The notes: a model not told the origin generated them from the sequence alone. A stretch of DNA of 64,000 bases from Hyphomicrobiales bacterium (GCA_900472605.1 UCJD01000004.1:44066-108065); one strand, 5' to 3'. Positions 24,301-28,140 are shown, counted from the stretch's first letter. Made by a program: numbers and translations.

Positions 24301-25591
24301 GCTTCCCGTGGCGACCGATCCGGATAGCGATCCGTTGACTTATGCACTCGCTGCAGGCCCCGCCCACGGCGTCGTCACGATCACAGCCGACGGTCGATAT
24401 GTCTTCACGCCGAACGGTAATTTCAACGGCACCGATCAGTTCAGCTATTCGGTAAGCGATGGCCGGGCGACGGTCGTCTACCGCGTGTTCGTCACCGTCA
24501 CGCCCGTCAACGACGCGCCTGTCGGGTCCGGCACGGCGATTGCGGTCGGACGGGACCAGACCGTCACGGGCACGTTGCCGCCCGCCTTCGATGTCGAGGG
24601 TTCGCCGATTACCTACCAGTTGGGATCGGCCGCCGCGCATGGCGTCGTCACCGTCAATCCGGATGGCAGCTACAGCTATACGCCGACGCCCGGCTATGAA
24701 GGTGGCGACAGCTTCACATTCACGATCTCCGACGGCGATGAGACATCGACTTACACGGTCAGCATATCCGTGGGCGCTGCCGCGCCGCCAACGGAGCCGC
24801 CGACAGTGCCGCCGACAGAGCCTCCGCCGGAAACACCGCCCGGCGAGCGTCCGCCGCTGGAAAGAGATCCACCGGTCGTGTTCCCTGTCGATCCGGACGA
24901 TCCGGGCGGGCCCGTCCTCGGCGACGAGACCGACGAGATTGGCGGTGCATCGAAGGAGATCATGGACGATCTCGGCGCGATCTCGGATGACATCACGGTG
25001 GATGGCCCGATCGATGCCGTCGTCAACGCCGCGCAACCTCTGAACGGCATCGGCTCGCTGCCGCGCCACGGCGCGGTGCTGCATGCCGTGCGCCAGATTT
25101 CGGAGTGGATCGAAAGCGGGCGCCGTCTCGACGATATCCATATCGGCTTCTTCAAGGGAGGATCGAATATTCATATTGCCGGATCGGGTGACGACAGCAC
25201 CTGGTTCACGGTCGATACGATCTTCAACGAGAACTTCCTCTATATCCTGCCTGCCTATGGCAGCCAGGCGGACAAGACGAGCTTCAGCGTTACGCTGTCC
25301 GATGGCCGCGCGCTGCCAGACTGGATGACGGTCACGCATGGCGGCATGATCATCGGCCGCCCGCCCGTCGGCGCCGTCTCGATCGACATACGCGTATGGG
25401 GTACCTCGCGCGACGGTACAGTCAGCGACACGCTGCGCATCGACCTGCAGACGGGAACCGTGCTCGACCATGTCAGGGACCGTCGCGCCGAGTTGGGCCC
25501 GGGGGCGCTGTTCTCCAGCCAAATGTTGGCGGAGGCCAACATTCACGGTACGCAAAACGATGGGCTCTGGAATGCCCTGCGGGGTCAATGA
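377..25591 (+). CDS. Giant 8404-aa DUF4347 / cadherin-like repeat adhesin
   Basis: Predicted giant surface or secreted protein for attachment or biofilm. Domains in order: residues 26-45 carry the ELEQRIAFDAAG tag seen at the start of DUF4347 proteins; DUF4347 about 101-256, with SHG (His157) and YGC (Cys201) motifs; a repeat-poor, propeller-like stretch about 270-520; an SdrD-B-like domain about 526-640; a jelly-roll-like region to about 840; then about 68 domain junctions of the VNDAPV type (counted by eye) at roughly 90-130-residue spacing to about 8130; a Pro-rich linker about 8136-8185; and a terminal domain to 8404 with a He_PIG-like segment. Repeats are Thr/Ser/Gly/Asp-rich, almost Cys-free and full of DxDGD motifs that bind Ca2+ in such domains. 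No classical Sec signal and no GGxGxDxxx RTX array are visible, so export probably uses type I secretion (candidate operon at 49-53 kb). The start is supported by GGAGGAA before the ATG. Confidence 0.9.
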   Translation: MNERYVRPAPDRVEKMRGRNAKPKYGSMLMELEQRIAFDAAGAATVEKSQEKSHQDQGDHGSAETAQHDGASDGHDALVAALAEHQAASAAPETSNVSQPRQVVVIDSSVPDYQALVKDLGDNFKIIVVDPNENGVHELAETLSSMHDVEAIHIISHGKEGFLQLGSASLTSTTMATDYAADLTSLRSSLTDNADILVYGCNFAEGETGTNAVKMLGYLTGADVAASTDPTGSAALGGNWDLEYHDGDIASDVIGTDKSHTDYVDTLNIASSNGNGALLVSAGRSIYSVDVLTGKATMITTVPGSVGGISVSNTINSLAADQANGLIYYTDSSTDSGNKALFAYDYINNTHILVDSDLTTGAATNIVTGSTGVGGGAATFYNGGLYLGVENVTGSNDQIYRITFSNNGRTMAGATAFGAQITAANDWGDFAIDATNNTLLSITTLGITRYNLATGAIIDSVANASGGSDAQGGGDINGNTYLVGTDIRQINPVTGAAIGSAITITTNGTTALTNISDAARWTPPTGTIGDKIFADNDKSGTFNTGDGGIGGVTVQLIDDVNGDGLVSTGERILATDTTDANGNYLFTGVLPGQYIVRVTDANGVLGTATLTTASTAQSLALATIGASNLAADFGYYAQAPIVDLNSGTTPTQIITNGGTPGTTGWTVGGTGAQANGGFAWTLNGGTGTLTQANVSGWTDGLAPSGAAQLTFDVGWSNDLLLGITNDNNTPATLDVTIGGVLYARITTGTLNGTPNTATITYFNGASGSPSTVAASTAGTTAWGRTAVTINLPSTVVATGDLVFSYSAVGGLLTPSTDDIFIDNVSAFRNVDTVAGVNYTTTYTENGAGVSIGSAATDVRDLDSTNMRSATIVLTNAQAGDVLTVGTLPSGITGSVDTSVAGQVTVTLTGSATKASYATAIKAITFSNTGDNPSTTPRIVNVTVNDGGLSSAVATSTISVVAVNDAPVNNLPASWTTNEDTSLALSGLSVTDLDAGTGSMTVTLSVASGTITATSGGSVGVSGSGTGTVVLTGTLANINAYLASAAAPVYVPVADANGTVVLTMTTNDNGNTGTGGALTDVDTRNIVINPVNDAPVLDLDGSTTGTGYSVGYTENGTGVAISNTNSSVIDVDNANMASAAIVITNGQVGDLLTVTGALPSGITASYNATTFTLTLTGSATKAAYETALRQVLYTSSSDNPTLNGAAASRNISVTVNDGAANSNTAVTAVAITAVNDAPVNTLPANWTTNEDTSVTLTGLSIADPDAGTGSMTVRLQVPTGILTATAGGSVTVSGSGTGTLVLTGTLANLNAYLASSAAPVYVPVADANGSVTVTMTTNDLGNFGTGGPLTDTDTAVINITPVNDAPILDLDASGAGTGFTTTYTENDAGVAVADTDGVITDIDSANMASLSAVIANGQAGDILAVAGTLPSGITASYNAATFTLTLTGSAARASYETALQQIRFLSNSENPSTTPRSINVTVNDGAANSNVAVATVNVIAVNDAPVNTVPASVTLSEDVQTAISGISVSDVDSGSVTVTLSVANGTLSPSVIAGTVTGNGTASVTVSGTLAQVNSVLASLRYTGRADYNGSDTLVVSTSDGSLTDTDNVAITVTPVADITPDTVATAEDTAVTFNVITGTNGATADTFKDPGRAVTSVTQPPAGQGSVTFAADGTLVYTPAANFNGQTTFTYTVTSGGVTETATVTVNVSAVNDAPVNSLPASGWSTSEDTPIALSGLSISDVDAGTGAMTVTLAVSGGTVSATSGAGVTISGSGSASLTLSGTLSALNAYLASAAAPQFNPAANASGSVTLTMTTNDGGNTGSGGALTDVDTRTITIDPVNDAPVNTLPASGWSVNEDTALALTGLAIADVDAGSGTMTVVLGVNSGQLTAVSGSGVTISGSGTASLTLSGTLASINAYLASTARPVYTPVADFNGAVTLTMTTNDGGNTGSGGALTDVDTATITVIAVNDAPALDLDTSAAGTGYATSYTENAAGVAIVNTGVLVFDVDNANMASATIVISNGQTGDVLSVTGTLPSGITASYNASTFMLTLTGSATKAAYQTALGQLRYASTSDDPGAVTRSINVTVSDGAASSNTAVATVAVTPVNDPPVNTLPAVGWTMNEDGTLSLTGLSVADPDIGSGTATVTLSVGSGVLTAASGSGVTVTGSGTATITLSGTLSSINAYLASAARPSYAPIADFNGSVTLTMTSSDGQLTDTDTQTIAITAVADIANDTATTNEDTAVVIAVDTNDSFENAGHTITAINGSAIVANGVVNVTSGTVRLNADGTLTFTPSANVNGSTSFTYTVSSGGVTETATVNVTIVPVNDAPVNTVPGAQTVAEDTPLAVSGISVADVDGDVLTTTVTVTNGIANVTTGTGATIANNGTSSVRLSGTAAQINAALAGLTYTSTADYNGAAQLTIQTTDGSLTDTDTVAISITPVADIVADNLTTNEDTAVTFNAITGTNGASADNFENAGRAITSVTQPPAGQGTVTFAADGTITYTPAANFNGTTSFTYTVTSGGVTETATVTIVVNPVNDAPVNTVPAAQTTAEDTSIVFSSSGGNAIVVSDVDNGTLTVTVTVTNGSFSLSGTSGLSFSAGDGTADQTMTFTGTTAAINTALAGASYAPVADYNGSAQISVQTSDGSLSATSTIPVTITPVADIANDSVSTDEDVSAVISVLANDSFENPARAITAVNGTAITAGGAAVTVANGTVRLNASSQLIFTPTLDYNGVTTFTYTVTSGGVTETAQVTVAVASVNTPPVNTLPPSFTAIEDTSLGLAGLQIADQDAGAGTMTVTLSVNSGVLSALGAGGVSVSGSGSQALTLSGTLTDINAYLSGATRPSFTPSANSTASVTLTMTTNDNGNTGGPSLVDIDTATIAITSVNDAPAGTDNTVTINEDSVYTFSAASFGFTDPNDSPANSLAAVVITTLPTNGVLSLGGTAVTAGQVISAANLGNLTFTPSANANGTALASFTFQVRDNGGTANGGQDTDQSPNSVTFNVTAVNDAPVNTLPSSFGTNEDTALSLAGLQVSDVDAGSGSIRVTLSVNSGTLAATGASGVTVSGSGSGTLVLTGTLANINGFLAGSGTRPVFNPAANANGAVTLTMVTNDNGNTGSGGALSDTDTATISVAPVNDAPVGSDTAITTNEDTVFSGTLPVATDVDGDSLTYGAGSIAPSHGTVVVNPNGTYTYTPSANFNGTDSFTYSVSDGTVTVQYLVSVTVNSVNDAPVGVNDTAQTSAGVSTSLNVLANDTDVDGDVLQVSAINGVAGNVGLAVTGSNGGTFTIGANGAAVFNPGTAFTDLPAGQSRSSSVTYQLSDGHGGFSTATVTVTVTGVNDAPISTLIANQTGNDAQSVTLNVSGNFSDPDTGDTLTFTATGLPPGLTINTATGEISGTINRSASVNGPYAVTVTATDRSGATASRSFTWAVLNPPPVAAADNLATTENTPLAASVFANNGNGVDSDPDGDPISVSAVGGSGAGVGQAVSGSNGGTFTINADGTYAFNPGTAFDDLAAGATRVTTVTYTITDGQGGFSTATVTVTVTGLNDAPVAVADSFTTNEDTSVTFDVRANDSDVDGGTLGVTVINGTAIVTGGSVAVTGGVVTLNADGRLTFTPSADYNGRPTFTYTISDGQGGTATATVTGTVNPVQDPPVAANDSFTTDEDTAVTFDVRANDSDVDGDALAVAQINGSNIASGGSVAVSGGSVRLNADGTLTFTPSANYNGNPSFSYTISDGHGGTATATVNGTVNPVQDPPVAQNDSFTTPEDQPVTLAVLANDSDPDGDALTITQINGAGITVGNAVAITGGSITLNANGTLTFTPTANFNGSPSFTYTVSDGNGGTATATVSGTVTPVNDIPVAVADSFTTLEDTAVTFDVLGNDSDVDGDTLTVTAINGANIAAGGVVTVTGGTVRLNADGSLTFTPAANYNGSPSFTYTVSDGNGGTATATVSGSVTGVNDVPVAVNDSFTTLEDTAVTFDVRGNDSDVDGDALTVTAINGTAISAGGSVTVTGGSVRLNANGTLTFTPLANYNGNPSFTYTISDGNSGTATAAVNGTVTPVNDAPVASDVTVSVDEDGMISSTLPGATDVDGDAVTYAAGSTTPAHGSVVVNPNGTYSYTPSANFNGTDQFTYVVSDGKGGSNEYTVTVNVASVNDVPVGTPLPARSGADGAAVTFDVSGFFADADNDTLTYSASGLPVGLSINAAGVVTGTIDRQASVGGPSGNGVYTVTISVNDGHGGTASQSFSFSVSNPPPIAVNDAVTATEDTPLTFNVLDGSASGGVPDSDPDGDPLTVTAASAANGTVALGSGGQITYQPNANFNGTDTITYTISDGNGGTATATVTVTVLAVNDAPVGQPITDRTRNDGDTDSLDLSAFFSDADGDPLTYAASGLPAGLTIDPATGLVSGRIAPEASGPTGEAIYTVTVTAADGKGGTTAVTFHYTILNLPPIARDDFATTNEDTSVDIDVLANDGDPDGDNDEVIRVNNVVLQLNGPSVATTNGTVQLVDGPTARPVLRFTPNANYNGQESFSYSIDDGNGGVDTATVTITIVPQNDAPEGTNPIPDRVRADGQQLIYRVSDFFDDPDGDTLNYTITGLPAGLSFDQATGLIFGTIDHNASQGGASGVYQITVTAHDGPNGTGASTSQSFELLVTNPGPTAVNDNLAINEDQSATFNVITGAGTASGIAGADIDPDGDTLSLIAASAGHGSLTFAADGSITYVPAADFNGTDTIIYTISDGQGGVSTATVTISINAVNDVPDVSGPLPAQMDSDGQTVSFNAGIYFSDRDGDTLSFAATDLPPNLQIDTATGVISGSLPNNASRPEPYVATITVSDGQGGTISRTITWIISNFPPKAFSDFLSVGQNAGGSGNALLNDTDPDGDTLTIDRINGEAASVGQPVVGSNGGTFTVSATGGYTFNPGTDFADLRAGETRTTSVTYRVTDADGESDTATITVTVTGVNDNPTATPIPAVTLADGQSLNGKPIDVSDFFSDVDKDTLTFTASGLPSGLSMDANGVITGKIAADASSGGPTYTVAVVASDGQGGTLSTTFNLTVINPAPTAVNDTATTTEDVPLLNIDVLGNDTDPDGDVLSIDPDFPPQAGHGTVTVNSDGTLNYTPAKDFNGIDTVVYRVTDGQGGLSTGVLTITVGAQNDAPIETPIADMERNDGDTVSFDISSYFADPEGGVLTFDVQGLPPGLTFDPVTGIISGRISADASGPMGLSNYLVKVIATDDGGLTAESDFTYVIRNIAPDAMNDTARTLEDQPVDIDVLANDVDTDGDARSIVLVNGVNLSVDGAAVQTSNGSVQLVLVNGAQVLRFTPAANYAGTASFTYTISDGNGGSDTATVTVTVDPVNDAPVATPIPDRAQADGSAVSFDVRGFFSDVDGDTLAIAVNGLPPGLGFDPTTGLISGTLDANASAGSPYTVVVSANDGHGGQVSAQFVFSVSNPAPIAANDAVNTNEDTAVTFNPITGIGTVGGGVDVDPDGDPLTIVAIDGQPIATNGTVAVAGGIIRLNGNGSLTFTPTADFNGTVPLTYRISDGNGGFSEASVVITVAAVNDVGVVDLNGAGAGVDIAVSFNEGDAPVAIASGDASVFDVENGITSLNVALGGFANTGSEIIHLNGSVDVVYGTASSGTIIFGGTTFRFSYDGANALAITNAAGGAMDNAATSVLLRAIQYENRSDNPTTGDRTVSITVTDDGGATSAAAVATISIGAVNDAPVALDDAATTDEDTAIVGAVPGVLGNDTDADGDVLVVSGVGSGAPGVPVAGSAGGSFVINADGSYRFDPGADFQGLKAGETRVTSVTYAVSDGHGGTANATLSVTVVGVNDAPIGQAGSIQTAEDTVATGFLPTANDPDGDALTYAIATPPANGVVTISADGSYRYTPPANFNGNDSFTYSVSDGRSTVTYTIAVTVTPVDDAPVGTPIVNQAYSDAQTISLDVSGNFSDIDTPSLTFTATGLPTGLSISSQGIITGTVDRDASQLNGGAYSVTVFASDGTSSANQTFIITVSNPAPIARDDVASTSENVDIAGSVLDDNGNGADSDPDGDTIVVSAVNGVAGNVGASVAGSAGGRFVIGADGSYTFVPGTDFDGLKAGEQRTTSVTYTISDGQGGTSTATFTVTVSGANDLPVGSDIAISTAEDTTASGQLPAATDVDGDPLTYGVGSQPTHGSVTIDPTGAYVYTPAADFNGGDSFTYTVSDGTAVVTHTVTVTVNPVNDAPVLQDVAVSMNEDGTATGQIVATDIDDAPATLVYGLQTAAFSGTAVVNPDGTYSYTPNPDFNGTDSFVVVVRDPGGATATATITITVGAVNDPPVAVDDAAATTENTAISGNVIVGGPGADSDPDGDTLTVVGVGAATGNVGVAVTGHSGGSFLIGADGSYTFDPGTDFDGLAAGAIATTSVSYTISDGHGGVSTATLTVTVTGVNNAPNAPALPSQASLDGAAIVLPVGAEFADVDGDPLTFEITGLPPGLVYDTQTGEITGNILPNASGASGSAVYNVTITARDGLGSEAVRSFAWTVTNPVPDAVNDLFTMDEGGQLSGSVLAANGNGPDTDPDNDPLSVSLVTNTAHGALVLNADGTFTYTPTAGFNGTDSFVYRIDDGNGGTDTATVTITINPVNDAPVVVNDNFTVAEDGQAVIPVLANDSDPDGDTLTITEINGQPISVGGSVALVSGTVTLNSDGTLTFAAAPDFAGNASFTYTVSDGTVSAQGTVNGTVTGVNDAPVNGLPATFNGTEDTALALAGLSISDVDAGSGTMTVTLSVDAGTLTAAAGGNVLVTGNGSGAVTLTGTLADINAYLAGASAPVYHPLLNSNAPVTLTMVTSDGGNSGAGGVQTDTDRATIILAPANDAPVATGSMIQTREDVPVTGVVAATDPDGDPLTYAVATAPRNGTVVIDAAGRYLYSPNTDFNGTDSFDISISDGQGGVTTVTIAVTVTDVNDAPVGSDAATTAVEDQTLNGRLPVATDVDSANLTYGLGGQAAHGTVTVNPDGTYSYVPVANYNGPDSFTYTVSDGQATSTYTISITVTAVNDAPISSSTSISAEEDETVTGQLPPASDADGDPVTYGLAAQASNGTVVINPDGSYSYTPAPGYNGSDSFSFSVSDGSDSTTYVVNVIVGAVNDPPSGSNAAITVAEDGLASGTLPLATDPDGDALTYGLGAPSAHGTVTVNTDGTYSYRPNANYNGSDSFTYTVSDGIDQSTYTVSITVTAVNDAPVGSNTAITVSEDVPFDGVLPAASDVDGDPVRYLVGTQPMHGSVTVNPDGTYRYVPAADYNGADSFTYQVTDGQAVSTYTVAITVTAVNDAPVGSNVSIAVDEDGSTSGTLPRAVDADGDPLTYLLQNGPSHGVATVAADGSYTYVPAANFSGTDTFTYAVSDGTVLSVYTVTVTVGAENDAPTGSDLAISLSEDTSFTGSLPAASDADGDTVIYGLGTPAAHGAVTVNPDGTFSYVPQANYAGPDQFTYTLSDGTVTVSYTVTIDVQGVNDAPIGADTAISLAEDTPFSGQLPPAVDPDGDPVTYALAGAASHGTVSINADGTYSYTPDSNFNGADSFSYSVSDGTATNVYRVSVTVSAVNDAPIGSDTTISAQQGTVATGNLPPAYDIEGSPVTYGLGAQAAHGTVVIGANGSYSYRPNSGFSGSDQFTYTVSDGTAVSIYTVTVSVGAVNSAPSGQDRTLTVSEDTPFTGQLPVATDPDGDALTYGLAAGPAHGVVTVSANGQYSFTPDRNFNGTDQFSYSVSDGRATVIYRVFVTVTPVNDAPVGSDTAISLAEDTTSSGRLPPASDADGDAITYGLAAAAGHGTVSINADGTYSYTPNRNFNGTDQFSYSVSDGTVTNVYRVIVTVTAVNDAPVGSDTSISVQEGTVATGILPPAFDVEGSPVTYGLGANPVHGTVTIDPNGNYAYQPDDGFSGTDQFTYTVSDGTATSVYTVTVSVGAANGAPVGSDTTLTIAEDTTFTGTLPVATDPDSDPLTYALAAGPAHGVVTITADGRYVFTPNGNFNGTDQFSYSVSDGRATVVYRVFVTVTPVNDAPVGSGTAIAVGRDQTVTGTLPPAFDVEGSPITYQLGSAAAHGVVTVNPDGSYSYTPTPGYEGGDSFTFTISDGDETSTYTVSISVGAAAPPTEPPTVPPTEPPPETPPGERPPLERDPPVVFPVDPDDPGGPVLGDETDEIGGASKEIMDDLGAISDDITVDGPIDAVVNAAQPLNGIGSLPRHGAVLHAVRQISEWIESGRRLDDIHIGFFKGGSNIHIAGSGDDSTWFTVDTIFNENFLYILPAYGSQADKTSFSVTLSDGRALPDWMTVTHGGMIIGRPPVGAVSIDIRVWGTSRDGTVSDTLRIDLQTGTVLDHVRDRRAELGPGALFSSQMLAEANIHGTQNDGLWNALRGQ
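12860..16466 (+). repeat. Alternating He_PIG / cadherin-like dyads in the giant gene
   Basis: In this tract two domain types alternate. One has the form FFSDxDGDxLTFxASGLPxGL...G.ITG.I, typical of putative-Ig (He_PIG) domains; the other has NEDTxVxxxVLANDxDPDGD, typical of VCBS/cadherin_5-like repeats. Junction codons recur at 12860, 13448, 14060, 14666, 15281, 15856 and 16466, a two-domain period of 575-615 bp. DNA identity between copies is clearly lower than the protein pattern similarity, so they are old duplications. Confidence 0.7.
22868..23686 (+). repeat. 819-bp three-domain super-repeat, copy 1
   Basis: Three consecutive cadherin-like domains (beginning IGADTAIS, IGSDTTIS and SGQDRTLT) form a unit of 819 bp (273 residues). 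The next three domains repeat the same order and the same length exactly. This points to block duplication of three domains rather than domain-by-domain growth. Confidence 0.75.
23687..24505 (+). repeat. 819-bp three-domain super-repeat, copy 2
   Basis: This is the second copy of the three-domain unit, with domains beginning VGSDTAIS, VGSDTSIS and VGSDTTLT. Domain-specific words are kept in register with copy 1, for example GTVATG.LPPA.D.EGSPVTYGLG in the second domain and ATDPD.D.LTY.LAAGPAHGVVT in the third. A further single domain from 24506 resembles the middle domain of the unit. Confidence 0.75.
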
Positions 25592-25728
25592 TGCAGCCCA
25601 TGGTCATGCGCCGCCGCATCTCGGAGCTTGCCGCCGAGGCGAGAAGCTGCCGCCGTCGATTAAAGGGACGGAAAGAAAATTGATGTAGTTGCATTCTCTA
25701 TTGTCCTGAGTTCCAGACCAGACCATCG

Positions 25729-27621
25729 ATGAACGCAACTTGGCAGATACTGCTCGGAAACCTCGCCATCACCGCGCTAGCAATATCGCTGTGGTCGCAC
25801 GCCTATTATCATACACGTGCCCTGTCCGAGCGCCGGCGCAACCAGGCGTTCGGCATCGCCATGGGTCTCGGCGCCATTTGTTCGATGATGCTGGCAGTGC
25901 CGCTGGAGCAGGGCGTATTCGTTGATCTCCGCTATACGCTGGTGGCGGTTTCGGCCCTTTTTGGCGGACCTTTTTCCGTGTTCCTGACGATCGTGATCGC
26001 GTCCGTGTTTCGCCTTTCGGAAGGCGGAGCGGGTGCCGTCGACGGCGTGACCAGCATATGCATCGTCGGTATGGTCGGGCTTTGCGGTCATCTGATCGTG
26101 AGAAGGCGCAAGGTCCGGCTGACCGATGCGGCCTTGCTCGGCATTGCGGTATCGGCCACGCTGCTCGTGGTCATGTCGGTGCTGACGTCGCAGGCCAATG
26201 CGCGGGCCGTCGAGCTCGTTGGGTTTCCGATCACCGTCTTGAACTTCGTCAGCATCATGATTGCCGCTTTCGTCTTGATACAGTTCGAAAGAATGGCGCA
26301 TGACCGGGATATCCTGTCGGCGGCGTTGACCCAGACGCCCGACTTTCACTACGTGAAGAACCGCGAAGGCAAGTTTGTCATCGTCAACAAGAACGTTGCC
26401 GAGCATCATCACTATCCGTCGCCGGCAGCCATGGTCGGCGCGTCCGATTTCCAGCTCGCGACGCAACGCCGCGCCGAGATGCTCTATGCCGAGGAGCAGG
26501 CCCTGATGGATAGCGGGCAATCACAGCTGGACAGGATCGAGTATCTGAGCGAAGGCGGCCGCGATCGTTGCTACTCGACATCGAAGGTGCCGTTGCGCGA
26601 CCGGACCGGCGCCGTCATAGGGCTTGCGGGCGCAACGCGCGATGTGACCGAGGAGAGAAAGATCGAGCAGGAACTGCGGGAAAGCAAGGATCTGCTTTCG
26701 CTCGCCATGGCCGGCATGTCGGATGGTTTCGCCATGTTCGACCGCGGCGGCACGCTTGTTTTCAGCAACACCCAATATGCCGCGCTGTTTCCTCTGTCGG
26801 GCGAGGTCCGCGTGCCCGGAACGAATATTCGCGAGATCCTCAAGAAAGTTGTGGAATCGAACGAGCGTCGGGATTTCCGCCAGGAGATCACAGAAGCCTG
26901 GCTTTCGGAGGCCTCGGCCGCGTTGTTCTGCGACAAGGACGAGTATCTCGAGCTCCATGACGGGCGTTGGCTCAGCCTGCGCACACGCGTCGCCGACAAT
27001 GGCATGGCGCTCGTCGCGGTCTCCGACATTACGACGATGAAACAGGCCGAATTCGCGCTCAGAACAGTCGCCGAGCAGATGAAGAACCTTGCCGAGACCG
27101 ACGCCCTGACGGGGCTGCTCAATCGCCGGGCATTCGATCATGCGATCTCCGTGGCCGTCGAGCGGAGCCGCCTCGAGCGCCGTCCGATGGCAGTGCTGAT
27201 GATCGACGTCGATCGCTTCAAGGCCTATAACGACACCTATGGCCACCCTGAAGGCGACAAGTGCCTGAAGACGATCGCGGATTGCCTGCGCCGCACGATG
27301 AACCGTCCCCAGGACGTGCTGGCGCGGTTCGGCGGCGAGGAGTTCGTCGTTCTGCTGCCCGACACCGATGAGACGCAGGCACTGGCGCTGGCGGAGCAAT
27401 TCCGCGGCACCTTGCTTGCGACGGCGATCGCTCACTCCGGCAGCGAATACGGTGTGGTGACGGCCAGCATCGGCATTTCGGCCAAATCCAACTGGAAGCA
27501 ACAGGTACACGCTGCCGAGCTTATCCTCGAGGCAGATCAGGGTCTCTATCAGGCAAAGCGTGATGGCCGCAATCAGGCGGTGTCATGGAGGCCGCTGAAG
27601 GCCAGCAAGGCGGCGCAGTAG
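25729..27621 (+). CDS. Membrane diguanylate cyclase (5TMR-LYT-like, PAS, GGDEF)
   Basis: Makes cyclic di-GMP from two GTP at the inner membrane. Residues 1-185 hold about six hydrophobic segments and the D.R...V.....FGGP....L pattern of 5TMR-LYT sensor domains; two PAS-like regions follow (about 195-320 and 325-445); the C-terminal GGDEF domain has GGEEF at 535-539. RPQD (526-529) sits exactly five residues before GGEEF, so the RxxD inhibitory I-site is intact. The enzyme should therefore be active and feedback-inhibited by its product. It starts 137 bp after the giant adhesin on the same strand, a setting that suggests c-di-GMP control of attachment. The ribosome binding site is weak. The activating signal is unknown. 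Confidence 0.92.
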   Translation: MNATWQILLGNLAITALAISLWSHAYYHTRALSERRRNQAFGIAMGLGAICSMMLAVPLEQGVFVDLRYTLVAVSALFGGPFSVFLTIVIASVFRLSEGGAGAVDGVTSICIVGMVGLCGHLIVRRRKVRLTDAALLGIAVSATLLVVMSVLTSQANARAVELVGFPITVLNFVSIMIAAFVLIQFERMAHDRDILSAALTQTPDFHYVKNREGKFVIVNKNVAEHHHYPSPAAMVGASDFQLATQRRAEMLYAEEQALMDSGQSQLDRIEYLSEGGRDRCYSTSKVPLRDRTGAVIGLAGATRDVTEERKIEQELRESKDLLSLAMAGMSDGFAMFDRGGTLVFSNTQYAALFPLSGEVRVPGTNIREILKKVVESNERRDFRQEITEAWLSEASAALFCDKDEYLELHDGRWLSLRTRVADNGMALVAVSDITTMKQAEFALRTVAEQMKNLAETDALTGLLNRRAFDHAISVAVERSRLERRPMAVLMIDVDRFKAYNDTYGHPEGDKCLKTIADCLRRTMNRPQDVLARFGGEEFVVLLPDTDETQALALAEQFRGTLLATAIAHSGSEYGVVTASIGISAKSNWKQQVHAAELILEADQGLYQAKRDGRNQAVSWRPLKASKAAQ

Positions 27622-27849
27622 GCATCGCCGTCACCGCTGTTATTGGCCCGCGCGCATTTTGGCCAATCCCGAAAAGAAAAAGGCCGGGGCGAAACCGCAC
27701 CGACCTTCCTCGACCCGTCTCGACAACAGCTGCCAGTACCTCCGTGGTCAGCGGTCAGAGACGAATTACGTAAGTTGAGTGTAACGCAACTTCTGGGAAG
27801 TTCAAGCGCCATCTATAGGGTCGTCGCGCGCGAAGACTACCTATTTTGA
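27622..27849. other. Convergent intergenic region with short dyads
   Basis: No gene is seen. The gap separates two converging genes. It contains ATTGGCC/GGCCAAT arms with a 12-base loop just after the diguanylate cyclase, the palindrome TTACGTAA (27766-27773), and AAGTTG-N9-CAACTT (27772-27792). None has a good T-run, so terminator function is uncertain. Confidence 0.4.
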
Positions 27850-28089
27850 TCAGCCTGAAACGATTGCGGAGAGCCGATCGAGATCGACAAGCTTGACCTC
27901 AAGTGGAACCGGATCGGCCTGCGTCGGGCGAAACCATTCGGCTGCTTCGCGCACCCGGTCGCCGTGCGGCTGGGGGTAGGCGCCAAGCCTGATGACCCAT
28001 TCTCTGACCGTTTCACGCTCCATGCGGCCCGCCAGGTAGCGGGCATGAACGGTCTTTGCTGATGCGACGAGATCGGAAACGCTATTCAA
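27850..28089 (-). CDS. Hypothetical protein, 79 aa, TTG start
   Basis: Small soluble protein of 79 residues that I do not recognise. It is charged, with no membrane segment, signal peptide or cysteine motif. Reading frame and GC3 pattern look coding. The start is a TTG preceded by GAGG at about eight bases; no ATG is available near the N-terminus. It lies downstream of another small hypothetical gene and an XRE regulator on the same strand, and the three may be one transcript. Confidence 0.6.
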   Translation of the reverse strand: MNSVSDLVASAKTVHARYLAGRMERETVREWVIRLGAYPQPHGDRVREAAEWFRPTQADPVPLEVKLVDLDRLSAIVSG

Positions 28090-28140
28090 GAATTGTCCTC
28101 AAATTGGTAGGTGGGTTCGAAGCGAGCGATGGTATCGAGC

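Noticed and set aside
22514..25588. Other long antisense frames in the giant gene (for example 526 and 455 codons)
   Set aside because: Same cause: repetitive GC-rich sequence read in reverse. They contain no family motifs and their ends do not coincide with any domain border.
24780..25591. RTX calcium-binding nonapeptides at the C-terminus of the giant protein
   Set aside because: I looked for GGxGxDxxx arrays expected in many type I substrates. Only isolated GSGDDS-like words are present, not a tandem array.
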